From NCBI RefSeq assembly GCF_005405585.1, contig NZ_BJEQ01000001.1, positions 642,343 to 706,342 on the forward strand: DNA of 64,000 bases, given 5' to 3'. Made by a program: the position numbers and the translations under genes. This document shows positions 53,210 through 61,887 of the stretch, one piece after another; the stretch's first letter is position 1; each line of letters opens with the position of its first letter. The notes beneath the pieces were generated by a model. It was not told where the DNA came from, did no database searches, and saw only the letters and a program-made list of their open reading frames with translations. The stretch comes from Agarivorans sp. Toyoura001. Its GTDB lineage: Bacteria; Pseudomonadota; Gammaproteobacteria; Enterobacterales; Celerinatantimonadaceae.

Positions 53210-53689
53210 TTACTCAGTAGAATTACTTAGCAGCCACTTATTACCTTTTAAATCTAAAAAATCTCGGCCTATTTTCAACACCATAATTTTACGCTCGGCC
53301 TCACTGTCCAGATAGGCGCCCGCAGCAACCGTAGCTTGCGGACTTTTAGCTAACATTAGCCCTCCCGCCATGCGTTTCCCCGCCACTACATTGCCGCCTT
53401 CTAATACGCCCATTTCAATCACTGACGGGGCATGGAAATACCAGTAATCATCGTCTTCCGCTTCCAGCGCATACTCACCTTGTAAAAAACGTACCCCGCG
53501 CTTTCCTTGTTGAGCATTGTCTAACCACACAACTGCATCAGTAAAACTTAGGCTACGAGTTGGCATTTCTATCACACTCACTAAGCGCTCTTCAAAGCCA
53601 GAGCCCACTCCAACTGATTTACAGCCACTCAGCAGTAAAACCACTAAGCCAATCATTAGTATGCTTAGACTATTTTTATTGTTCACCAC
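53210..53689 (-). CDS. Small lipoprotein of unknown function
   Basis: A 159-residue lipoprotein has lipobox LSGC (about 20-23) and a beta-rich mature part (GVRFLQGEYALEAEDDDYWYFHAPSVIEMGVLEGGNVVAGKRMAGGLML). I know no family. The start codon is GTG; AAGGAAG lies a few bases upstream. It converges with the SMP-30 lipoprotein gene. Confidence 0.7.
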   Translation of the reverse strand: MVNNKNSLSILMIGLVVLLLSGCKSVGVGSGFEERLVSVIEMPTRSLSFTDAVVWLDNAQQGKRGVRFLQGEYALEAEDDDYWYFHAPSVIEMGVLEGGNVVAGKRMAGGLMLAKSPQATVAAGAYLDSEAERKIMVLKIGRDFLDLKGNKWLLSNSTE

Positions 53690-54026
53690 TTTACTTCCTT
53701 ATTTGGGTTTGAACGCCACAATGCGCCGCCAAGCAACAAATAAACACTCCTTAACGTCACTTGCGACTCAATACTACTCAGATTTAAAGTAGCACAATTG
53801 CTATCAATGCGATTGACGAGTTAACCCATCACCTTTAAACGCATTTAATAAAACCATTTATTGCCCAATCGGCCGCTAAACCACTATTACACTGTGGTTT
53901 TATGTAAATAGCCAAAGTTCCTATTCATAAAACTATAATTAAATGCAAATGATTTTAATTCTCATTCGTATTATGTATAGTGCGCTTTAATTACACTTTA
54001 CAGGATAAGGACAAAGCCTGGTTTTT
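53690..54026. other. Divergent intergenic region before the heme receptor
   Basis: These 337 bases separate the small lipoprotein from the heme receptor gene. No gene is visible. The notable elements are a Fur-like site (53945-53963) and a -10-like TATAGT about 20 bases further on, which together look like an iron-repressed promoter. Confidence 0.5.
53945..53963. promoter_or_regulatory. Fur-box-like operator of the heme receptor gene
   Basis: GCAAATGATTTTAATTCTC reads as three hexamers against the GATAAT-GATAAT-x-ATTATC Fur model with 13 of 18 matches. It is weaker than the other two Fur-like sites in the window, but its place upstream of a heme receptor supports it. Confidence 0.5.
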
Positions 54027-56180
54027 ATGAAAACACTCAATCGCACACTCATTGCCAACGCAATAATACTCAGCTTAAGCCCAGTAGCCATGGCTAATTC
54101 CAACAGCACCATGTTTGATGAAGTGGTAGTGTCGGCAACCCGTACTGAGCAAAACCTTAAAGATGTTTCATCTAGCGTAAGTTCTGTTAGCTCAGAGCAA
54201 CTAGAGAAGCAAATGGCTAACGATTTAAACGACGTAGTACGTTATGAGCCAGGCGTTACCACAACAGGCCAAGGTAGATACGGCACTAGCGGGTTTAACA
54301 TTCGGGGCCTTGATGGTAGCCGTATCAAACTGATGGTTGACGGTATTGAGCAACCAACAGCCTACAACCCAGGCGGCGACGTAATGAACAAGGGACCAAA
54401 CTCCTATGAGATTGATACCTTAAGTGCTGTAGAAATTAACAAAGGCCCGGCCTCTAGTTTGTATGGTAGTGACGCCTTAGGTGGTGCGGTACTACTACGC
54501 ACTAAAAATCCTGAAGATGTGTTAGACGAAGGCGATGCTAATCACGTAGCGATAAAGGCTGGCTATAACAGCTCGAACGAAGCTTACAAAACAACCCTAG
54601 AACTGGCCAAGCGTTACCAAAACTGGGAAGGCTTAGCTATTTATACGTATCGTGATGGCAGCGAAACCCAAGCCCACTCTTCTGGTGCGGACATCAATGG
54701 CCGAGATCGTGGTCAAGCCGATCCTTATGACTTTGACTCGCATAACTTGCTATTAAAAGCCAATTACCAGCTAAATGAAGCGCATACATTTGGTGTAGTT
54801 GCCGAGTTGTTCCAGCGCCAATCTAAAGGGCAAATACTGAGCAATGAAGGCTACACCATTGCACCTGGCTTTACCTATACCAATGCTAACAGTGAAGACG
54901 AAGATAGCCGCAGCCGCGTAGGATTAAATCATACCTGGACAGCCAATAATCTCGCCTTTGATGACGTGTTTTGGCAGCTAAGTCATCAACAAAGCAAGTC
55001 TGAGCACAATAACTACGACACCACCGGTTTTTACGGCAGCCGCAACCGCGAGCGTAATGGCGAAGACAGCAGTCTGCAGTTTGATGCACAATTTAATAAA
55101 TTACTCGAATTTGCTCACGGTAGCCATGAGCTAAGCTATGGTTTAAGTGCCATTAATAGTGACTTTGAGCTAGATTACCGCACCCACTACTTTGATACCG
55201 GAACGGTTGACCCAGGAGCCCCAGAGGTGCCAGCAGCAGATTCAGAAAAGCGCGGCATATTTATTCAAGATCATATGTACTTGCTAGATGAGCGCTTAGT
55301 AGTAACCGCAGGTCTGCGTTATGACGACTACCAAGCTACTCCAGATGCAAGCAGCGGCTTTGAGCAACATAACAGTGATGCACTTACCAAACGTATAGGC
55401 GCGGTTTACCATTGGAACCAGCAGTTCAGTACCTTTGCGCAATACAGTGAAGGTTTTAGAGCCCCTACCCTACAAGAGCTTTATTACGCATTTGATAACA
55501 GCGGTCATGGTTACGCCACGTTATCTAACCCCAACCTTAAGCCAGAAGAGAGCCAAAGTTACGAGTTAGGTTTACGGGCAAATACTGATGCGTCTAGTAT
55601 GGAACTGGTGGGTTTCTTTAACGACTACACTAACTTTATTCAATCGGTAACCGATTACAGCGATCCAAGCTACCCAGCTGGTATCACCATCAACGAAAAT
55701 ATTGGCGAAGCTGAGATTTACGGAGTGGAGTTTAAAGGTCACTATTGGTTAGACGATGCCTTTGGCGCGCCTAAAGGCACCTATAGCCGCTTAAGCGTGG
55801 CTTACGCACAAGGTAAAAACAAAGAAGACGGCAGCTCGCTTGATTCAGTCGCACCGCTCACTGCGGTATGGGGATTAGGTTACGATCACAGTGACGATCT
55901 TTGGGGAAGCACCTTAAACCTTACCATGGTAGCCGCCAAAAAAGACGGTGATTGGACGGCAGAAGATAATGCCCACGCACCTGGTTACGCGTTACTTGAT
56001 TTAACGGCTTATTATCAGCCAGTAAATGACTTAGTGCTGCGCGCGGGTTTGTTTAACGCTCTCGACCAAAAGTACTGGAGTTACACCGATTTAGATGGCA
56101 AAGACTCTGACTATCAAGGTTTAGACCGTTACACCCAACCCGGCAGAAACTGGGGAGTAGATGTAGCCTACAAATTCTAG
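54027..56180 (+). CDS. TonB-dependent heme/hemoglobin receptor
   Basis: This 717-residue outer-membrane receptor has a signal peptide (SLSPVAMA), a TonB box region (FDEVVVSATRT), a plug domain (about 45-160, with IRGLDGSRIKLMVDGIEQP) and a 22-strand barrel ending WGVDVAYKF. The heme-receptor hallmarks FRAPTLQELY and NPNLKPEES are both present (about 477-514), which places it in the heme/hemoglobin receptor family. It would import heme with the TonB-ExbBD-HutBCD proteins encoded 31-35 kb away. The gene stands alone with its own Fur-like site and terminator. Confidence 0.92.
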   Translation: MKTLNRTLIANAIILSLSPVAMANSNSTMFDEVVVSATRTEQNLKDVSSSVSSVSSEQLEKQMANDLNDVVRYEPGVTTTGQGRYGTSGFNIRGLDGSRIKLMVDGIEQPTAYNPGGDVMNKGPNSYEIDTLSAVEINKGPASSLYGSDALGGAVLLRTKNPEDVLDEGDANHVAIKAGYNSSNEAYKTTLELAKRYQNWEGLAIYTYRDGSETQAHSSGADINGRDRGQADPYDFDSHNLLLKANYQLNEAHTFGVVAELFQRQSKGQILSNEGYTIAPGFTYTNANSEDEDSRSRVGLNHTWTANNLAFDDVFWQLSHQQSKSEHNNYDTTGFYGSRNRERNGEDSSLQFDAQFNKLLEFAHGSHELSYGLSAINSDFELDYRTHYFDTGTVDPGAPEVPAADSEKRGIFIQDHMYLLDERLVVTAGLRYDDYQATPDASSGFEQHNSDALTKRIGAVYHWNQQFSTFAQYSEGFRAPTLQELYYAFDNSGHGYATLSNPNLKPEESQSYELGLRANTDASSMELVGFFNDYTNFIQSVTDYSDPSYPAGITINENIGEAEIYGVEFKGHYWLDDAFGAPKGTYSRLSVAYAQGKNKEDGSSLDSVAPLTAVWGLGYDHSDDLWGSTLNLTMVAAKKDGDWTAEDNAHAPGYALLDLTAYYQPVNDLVLRAGLFNALDQKYWSYTDLDGKDSDYQGLDRYTQPGRNWGVDVAYKF

Positions 56181-56193
56181 GCAACACAAACTA

Positions 56194-56223
56194 AAAAAGG
56201 CTAGCCATTAGGCTAGCCTTTTT
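56194..56223. terminator. Strong terminator between heme receptor and HDOD genes
   Basis: AAAAAGGCTAGCC pairs perfectly with GGCTAGCCTTTTT over an ATTA loop, with A and T runs for both convergent genes. Confidence 0.92.
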
Positions 56224-56239
56224 GTTTAGCTTTTAGCGC

Positions 56240-57082
56240 TTAAGCTTGGGTATCAGCGACTGCATTCAACACATCTTCTAACTGCTGATCTTCCATATTC
56301 AAAAAAGCTAATAAACCGTCATAACTCTCTTGCCAGGCTTCTTCTTCACTGTTCACACCTAACTTACGGTAAGCCACAATACGGGCAATTTTTAGAATTG
56401 CTAACATCAATAAAGACGATTTAGTCAGCTCTTGCGAACCAAATAAACCATCACTATCATGCTGATAATAAATCGCCTCTATCATTACCTTAGGTAAGCT
56501 CCATTGCTGGGCAATTAGAGCAGCAACAGTGGCATGGGTAGTCCCATATCTAATTCGCTCTTGTTCCGCCAGTTTCCCCCACCCCATCTCATTAGCTTCC
56601 GCTAGCATTCTTTCGTATTCAGGAAAAGACTGAAGCAATGCGGGCACGCCCGCTTGATGGAACAACCCTAACATGTAGGCGTTATCTTTGGCTGATTCAA
56701 ACCCCAGTTCTTCTGCTGTAGCAGCTGCGCAACTGGCTAACAGATTGGCCTCTAACCAAAATGCATCCAACACCTTAGATGCCGGCATCGCTCCCTTTAA
56801 GGCCACAGCCTTAACAATAGGAAACACACGATTAATCCCTAAGGTCATCACCGCTTGGTGAATCGATTTAATCTCGTTTAGGCGACGAAAAGCCGCAGAG
56901 TTAACAATTTGTAATACTGCACCAGAGATCCCTACATCACTGGCAATGGCTTCGGCAATTACCGATACATCTGGCTCAGCTTTTTTGGTCTCTTGAGTGA
57001 TAGTTAATAACACTTGAGGGCGCGGTGGAATGGTTAAATCCGCCAAAATTGCTTTTTCGGCCGCCGTTATAGTTAAGGACAT
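56240..57082 (-). CDS. HDOD domain protein
   Basis: The 280-residue protein is a single HDOD domain: IPPRPQVLLTITQETKKAEPDVSVIAEAIASDVGISGAVLQIVNSAAFRR (about 17-66), then SIHQAVMTLGINRVFPIVKAVALK, and later GLFHQAGVPALLQSFPEYERML. HDOD proteins are related to HD phosphohydrolases but usually lack the metal residues and act in signalling or adaptor roles. ATG 57082 is certain because a full-length SD (AGGAGGTGAT) lies just upstream; the longer frame to 57109 would run over it. Confidence 0.92.
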   Translation of the reverse strand: MSLTITAAEKAILADLTIPPRPQVLLTITQETKKAEPDVSVIAEAIASDVGISGAVLQIVNSAAFRRLNEIKSIHQAVMTLGINRVFPIVKAVALKGAMPASKVLDAFWLEANLLASCAAATAEELGFESAKDNAYMLGLFHQAGVPALLQSFPEYERMLAEANEMGWGKLAEQERIRYGTTHATVAALIAQQWSLPKVMIEAIYYQHDSDGLFGSQELTKSSLLMLAILKIARIVAYRKLGVNSEEEAWQESYDGLLAFLNMEDQQLEDVLNAVADTQA

Positions 57083-57166
57083 ATCACCTCCTGTAAAATT
57101 ATTCGGCACAGAATAGATAATTTACCCAGCAATATCAAAAAGATATACAAGAGTTTTTATTCTAAA

Positions 57167-57733
57167 TCAGTTTTTACAGCTCGCTAACAACTGTTTAAGC
57201 GCTGCACTCCCCAAATCCTCGGTGACTTGAATATTTCGATCAGGGATCCCTTCAGGGTCTGGATGAAGTTTAGTTAACCTACTGATAGTTTTCTCACGAA
57301 TTAGGTGCAAAGTGGCATACGGCGAGCGGTTAGTATAGTTACTGGGCTCATTTGCTGGTTCACCTGCAAAGCAATAATCAGGATGAAAACTCGCTAGTTG
57401 ATATACCCCATCATAACCCTGCTTGCTAACGAGCTGTTCTGCCCAGTTGAGCATATCCAAATAGTCATGAAAGTCTTGCAGCGCTGGTACAATAAACATG
57501 GTGGTTTCAATGTCTGCTTGCTCATCAAGCAGTTGGCATTCTGCAATCAATTGCTGCAGCAGGTTTTCAACATCATCACTGCCATTAACTGCATACCGGA
57601 TACTTCCCCGCTCTAATTCACGCTTAGCAAAAGGGCAAATGTTGTACTCAACCACAAAACTTTTGACCCACTGTTTAGTATGCTGCTGATAGTGCTCGTC
57701 GCTTAACTGAGCGGTGCTGGGTGAGTCTGTCAT
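57167..57733 (-). CDS. DUF1415 family protein
   Basis: The 188-residue protein matches DUF1415 throughout: WVKSFVVEYNICPFAKRELERGSIRYAV (about 23-50), a central PALQDFHDYLDMLNWAEQLV and the conserved YQLASFHPDYCFAGEPANEPSNYTNRSPYATLHLIRE (about 111-147). The function is unknown; two conserved cysteines (NICPF, DYCFAG) suggest redox or metal chemistry. It lies 57 bases upstream of the HDOD gene on the same strand, and the two may be cotranscribed. Confidence 0.88.
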   Translation of the reverse strand: MTDSPSTAQLSDEHYQQHTKQWVKSFVVEYNICPFAKRELERGSIRYAVNGSDDVENLLQQLIAECQLLDEQADIETTMFIVPALQDFHDYLDMLNWAEQLVSKQGYDGVYQLASFHPDYCFAGEPANEPSNYTNRSPYATLHLIREKTISRLTKLHPDPEGIPDRNIQVTEDLGSAALKQLLASCKN

Positions 57734-57988
57734 CTAGTTTCCTGTAGAATCATTGAGTCTTGCAATATCAAAGTATTGACGATCTTAATCTGTGACGGCT
57801 GCAGCTGTAAACCTATCTGGCAACTAAATAGTTTTCAGCCCATCACTAATGGCTATCGCCTCCCTGTAAAAGTTTAATATTTCAATCAAGTTACATAAAT
57901 CATAATTGTATTATAAATACAGTGTTTGCGTTAGCCATTTATGAGGCACAGATTGATTTCACATTAATTTTATAGAGGGGATTAGATA

Positions 57989-58748
57989 ATGCAGTTTTCT
58001 AAACTCTGTGTTTCTTCTGCGTTAATTGCCATGTTAAGTAGCTGTGGAGGAGGCAGTGATTCACGTTCACAAGTCGTTCAATTAGACTCATTTCAAATCT
58101 CCAGCTACGACTTCGTAAAAAAGTGATTCAGATCTGTCTTCGATAGAAATAAAGGCCCAATACGATAGCGCAGTAGAAGGCGTGGTGAACAAAACCATTT
58201 ACCATGGTCCCATATTTGGCGGGTCGTTGCTATCACCCATAAATGTTATAGCTAATCCAAATAGCAGCTATACGGTAGATATGAGCTTAATTGATAGCAA
58301 TAGCCAAATAGTGCTAGCCTCCGACACTATCATTGCTTCAGATGCTGCAAAAAACTAGTGTTTGCCTTTGGCAATACCAGCAAAAACCTTTACCAATTTT
58401 CTTCAGAAAACGCGCCAGAAAAAGACTACACAACAGAAAAAGTACCGGTGTACGTTGTTAATGCGCGAGATATGGAGCAGGTGGAAAGCTACAACATCTT
58501 AGTTGATGGCTCACTTGAAGCCAACAATGTGCCAGTGCGCAAACTATCCTCAAAACTTCTATTATCGCCTTCGCAGCAATCAATCATGCTGAGCTTAACA
58601 CGCAACGCCATTGAGCTTGATCGCTGCGAGCTAGGTCCAGATTCGGATGGCGACGGCACCACAAACTGTGGCAGACACCGAGTGGCCAGTAACGTTTCTA
58701 CCTGAGGGGAAATACCAACTCAATAACTTAGACATATTGAACCAATAA
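57989..58748 (+). pseudogene. Lipoprotein pseudogene with three frameshifts
   Basis: A good lipoprotein start (MQFSKLCVSSALIAMLSSCGGGSD, lipobox LSSC) runs to a TGA at 58124. The reading then continues in the next frame (SDLSSIEIKAQYDSAVEGVVNKTIYHGPIFGG...) to a stop at 58356, returns to the first frame (FAFGNTSKNLYQF...) to 58705, and finally shifts again near 58670 to give ADTEWPVTFLPEGKYQLNN, ending at TAA 58746-58748. The first two shifts fall exactly at A6 tracts (58117-58122 and 58349-58354). Each segment has normal protein-like composition, so a single lipoprotein of about 250 residues has decayed, or the assembly has homopolymer errors. I recognise no family with certainty; the layout recalls DUF4397-like lipoproteins. 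The C-terminal part has DSDGDGTTNC, a calcium-binding-like motif. Confidence 0.7.
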
Positions 58749-58811
58749 ACTAAGAACAACCAGGGTAATTAAGCATAGCTAGCAGGGAGTTTTCTCGACC
58801 GCTAACGCTCT

Positions 58812-59690
58812 CTAAATAGGGTGAGCAACTGCATAAGCCACTAACCAGTCGGCGAGCATACTCACTCGTTTGGAACGAAAACGAGCAGGAGGAAACACCA
58901 TCCACAATGGCTGGCTAAGCTCTTGCCAATCCTGCAGCACCGCTTCTAAACTCCCCTCAGCTAAGGCCTCACGCAAATACATCTCGTGAGTACGAATAAG
59001 GCCTAAACCTTGTAAAGCCGCTTGTTTAAGCACATGACCATTAGGGCATGAAAAAGGCCCGCTCACCGTAGTCACTAGCTTTTGTTCCCCTTGCACAAAG
59101 GGCCACTGAGAAACCGTGCCACACACGCACTGATGCTGCTTGAGTTCATCTGGATGCTTGGGCTTGCCATAACGCTCAAAATAGCTTGGACTGGCCACCA
59201 CATAGGTATTCAGCTGGCTTAGTATTCGCACCTGTAAATTGGAATCCGGCAGCACCCCCATTCTAAACACGATATCAAAAGGGGAAGACAGCAAATCTTC
59301 CCGTTGTGAAGACAAGTCCAGCTCTATATCCATGTTCGGGTGTTCTTGGCGAAACGCCATTAAAGCAGGCGCCAACCACTGCTCGGCAAATATTCCCCCT
59401 AAAGAATTAATCACAACTTTACCTTGCAAGTGATGCTGTAACTGCTGAGCAGCTAACGCGCCATCCTCTAACAACTCTAAACCTTGCCGACAGCTTTGAT
59501 AGTAGCGTTCGCCGGCTTCGGTTAAACGTAGTTTACGGGTAGAGCGATATAAGAGCTGTACACCTAAGCGTGTTTCTAAATCACTCACTCGCTGACTAAT
59601 ACTAGCCTTAGAGCTGACTAATTTTTCAGCCGCAGCGGTAAAGCTTCCCTCTTCCACTACCGTGACAAAATCGAGTACGCCGCTAAACAT
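58812..59690 (-). CDS. LysR family transcriptional regulator
   Basis: A 292-residue LysR protein has the HTH at about 5-60 (VLDFVTVVEEGSFTAAAEKLVSSKASISQRVSDLETRLGVQLLYRSTRK) and the effector domain from about 90 (KVVINSLGGIFAEQWLAPALMAF). It is divergent from two aldo/keto reductase genes across a 104-base AT-rich region, the classic position for a LysR regulator of those genes. The inducer is unknown. Confidence 0.92.
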   Translation of the reverse strand: MFSGVLDFVTVVEEGSFTAAAEKLVSSKASISQRVSDLETRLGVQLLYRSTRKLRLTEAGERYYQSCRQGLELLEDGALAAQQLQHHLQGKVVINSLGGIFAEQWLAPALMAFRQEHPNMDIELDLSSQREDLLSSPFDIVFRMGVLPDSNLQVRILSQLNTYVVASPSYFERYGKPKHPDELKQHQCVCGTVSQWPFVQGEQKLVTTVSGPFSCPNGHVLKQAALQGLGLIRTHEMYLREALAEGSLEAVLQDWQELSQPLWMVFPPARFRSKRVSMLADWLVAYAVAHPI

Positions 59691-59794
59691 ATTAATCCAA
59701 TTTTCTGAACAATTAATTTCAATAATAGTGAATTATCAAACTAAATAAAATACGTACACTATTCCAACGCTCTTTATTCAAATGGAATACCACT

Positions 59795-60772
59795 ATGCAA
59801 AACAGACTATTAGGCAAAAGCGGCTTAGCGCTCACCGAGATAGGATTAGGGTGTTGGCAGTTAGGCGGCGATTTTGGCCCGATTAGCGAGGCAGACTCGT
59901 TGGCGATTTTAGACCAAGCCTACCAAAGTGGTGTGCGCTTTTACGATACCGCCGATGTATATGGTGCTGGCTTAAGTGAGCAAGTACTTGGGAAGTTCTA
60001 CCAACAGCATAACGATATTTGCATTGCGACCAAGGTAGGCCGCGATGCCAGTTTATTTCCAGGCAAATATACTAAGCAAGGATTACAACAGGGCATAGAA
60101 TCAAGCTTACAACGGCTAGGTGGCGATTCAATTGACTTGATTCAACTACACTGTATTCCTTACCCAGTAATGCAAGATGGTGAAGTATTTACTTGGCTAC
60201 AAGATTTTAAACAACAAGGCTTAATCCAACATTACGGTGCCAGTGTCGAGTCGATGGATGAAGCAAAGCTGTGCTTGAACGATCCTCAGCTTACCAGCTT
60301 GCAACTGATCATTAATATCTTTAGGCAAGATGCACTAAGCGAAGTGCTTAATCTAGCCGAACAGAAGAATGTCGGAGTTATTGCGCGTTTACCTTATGCC
60401 AGCGGCTTGTTAAGCGGTGCGGTTACCGCACAACGAACTTTTGCCGACAGTGACCACCGTAATTACAACCAAAATGGTGCTGCCTTTCATGTAGGTGAAA
60501 CCTTTGCAGGCCTACCGCTTGAAAAAGCCCTCAGCTTGCTAGAACAACTTACTGCTCTGTTGCCAGACAACCGCTCTATGGCCGAGTGCACCATTCGCTG
60601 GTTGCTCGACCAACCTCAAATTACCAGTGTTATAACTGGGGCCAGTAAACCACAACAGATTAATCAAAATGTTACATACGCTCAGCAAGCACCGCTAAGT
60701 AACGAGCTACACACACGTTTAGCTAACTTTTACCAACAGCACGTTAGCCCTTGGGTGCGTGGTAATCGATAA
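59795..60772 (+). CDS. Aldo/keto reductase (first of a pair)
   Basis: The 325-residue TIM-barrel enzyme has the AKR catalytic tetrad: Asp and Tyr in YDTADVYGAGLSE (about 50-62), Lys in IATKVGRD (about 84) and His in IQLHCIP (about 118). The NADPH-binding end is at TSVITGASKPQQINQN. It belongs to the AKR group with L-fucose/D-threo-aldose dehydrogenases and oxidoreductases such as YdhF. The substrate is unknown. It is the first gene of a two-gene unit under the divergent LysR. Confidence 0.9.
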   Translation: MQNRLLGKSGLALTEIGLGCWQLGGDFGPISEADSLAILDQAYQSGVRFYDTADVYGAGLSEQVLGKFYQQHNDICIATKVGRDASLFPGKYTKQGLQQGIESSLQRLGGDSIDLIQLHCIPYPVMQDGEVFTWLQDFKQQGLIQHYGASVESMDEAKLCLNDPQLTSLQLIINIFRQDALSEVLNLAEQKNVGVIARLPYASGLLSGAVTAQRTFADSDHRNYNQNGAAFHVGETFAGLPLEKALSLLEQLTALLPDNRSMAECTIRWLLDQPQITSVITGASKPQQINQNVTYAQQAPLSNELHTRLANFYQQHVSPWVRGNR

Positions 60773-60802
60773 CATTAGTTCACTGAGTAAAAGGAAGCGA
60801 CG

Positions 60803-61774
60803 ATGGAAATGCGACAGTTAGGACCACGGCAAGTCAGCCCAATGGGCTTAGGATGCTGGGCAATTGGCGGGCCGTTTTATGATCTCGACAACAAACCCTG
60901 CGGCTGGGGCGAAGTAGACGACAAAGTATCAATAAGAGCTATTCATGCAGGTATTGATGCGGGAATAAACTTTTTTGATACCGCTGCCGTTTACGGTGCA
61001 GGACATAGCGAGCAGGTATTAGGCCAAGCCTTAGAAGGTAAGCGCGAAAAGATAGTGTTAGCCACAAAATTCGGCGTTGACTTTGACAGCGCAAGCAAGT
61101 CAATCACTGGCAGTTTTCATGATCAACCAAGCATTATCAAGCACTGTGAAGCCAGCTTAAAACGGCTCAATACTGACTACATCGATGTCTATCAATTACA
61201 CCTCAATGATTTGCCTTTAAACCATGTAGATGAGGTGCTACTTAGCCTAGAAAAACTGGTAGAAACGGGGAAGATTCGTCGCTATGGCTGGAGCACTGAT
61301 CACCTAGACCGTGCTGAAGCGTTTAGCCAAGGTAAGCACTGCGCCGCCATACAGTTCCAAAACAACGTACTAGACCAAAACACGAGGCTTACTCACTTCT
61401 GTTTTGAGCATAAATTGGCGGCAATTAACCGTGGTCCCTTAGCTATGGGTCTTTTATCTGGAAAATATCATAGGCAAGCTATCTTAGATCCTAAGGATAT
61501 TCGTAACATCAATCCGGAATGGCTTAAGTACTTCAACAATGGCAAAGCTTCTCCCGCGCTTTTAAGCAAACTTGAGGGCATACAATCTATTCTCACAAGC
61601 AATGGAAGAACGCTTATTCAAGGCGCGCTCGCATGGATATGGGGTTCTTCAAGTAACACTCTCCCCATACCTGGATTTAGAACAGTCGAACAAGTTGTTA
61701 GCAACGCAGAAGCGATTGAACATGGAGCTCTAAGCACCGCTCAAATGCGGGAAATTAAGCAACTACTCAACTAA
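60803..61774 (+). CDS. Aldo/keto reductase (second of a pair)
   Basis: The 323-residue protein keeps the AKR tetrad (FDTAAVYGAGHSE, LATKFGVD, VYQLHLND) and the cofactor-binding end NTLPIPGFRTVEQVVSNAEAI. It resembles but is not a close duplicate of its upstream neighbour, so the two may act on different substrates in one pathway. AAAAGGAAG precedes the ATG, 30 bases after the previous stop. The product is probably cotranscribed with the first reductase under the divergent LysR. Confidence 0.9.
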   Translation: MEMRQLGPRQVSPMGLGCWAIGGPFYDLDNKPCGWGEVDDKVSIRAIHAGIDAGINFFDTAAVYGAGHSEQVLGQALEGKREKIVLATKFGVDFDSASKSITGSFHDQPSIIKHCEASLKRLNTDYIDVYQLHLNDLPLNHVDEVLLSLEKLVETGKIRRYGWSTDHLDRAEAFSQGKHCAAIQFQNNVLDQNTRLTHFCFEHKLAAINRGPLAMGLLSGKYHRQAILDPKDIRNINPEWLKYFNNGKASPALLSKLEGIQSILTSNGRTLIQGALAWIWGSSSNTLPIPGFRTVEQVVSNAEAIEHGALSTAQMREIKQLLN

Positions 61775-61887
61775 AATAGAGCTAAACACCTAAATTTTAA
61801 GAAAAAATTAATATTCATCTATCGGTCATATTTCTGTAAATAACTACTGCTAAACATATTTAAACAATGAATATAGGAAGCGGCAGG

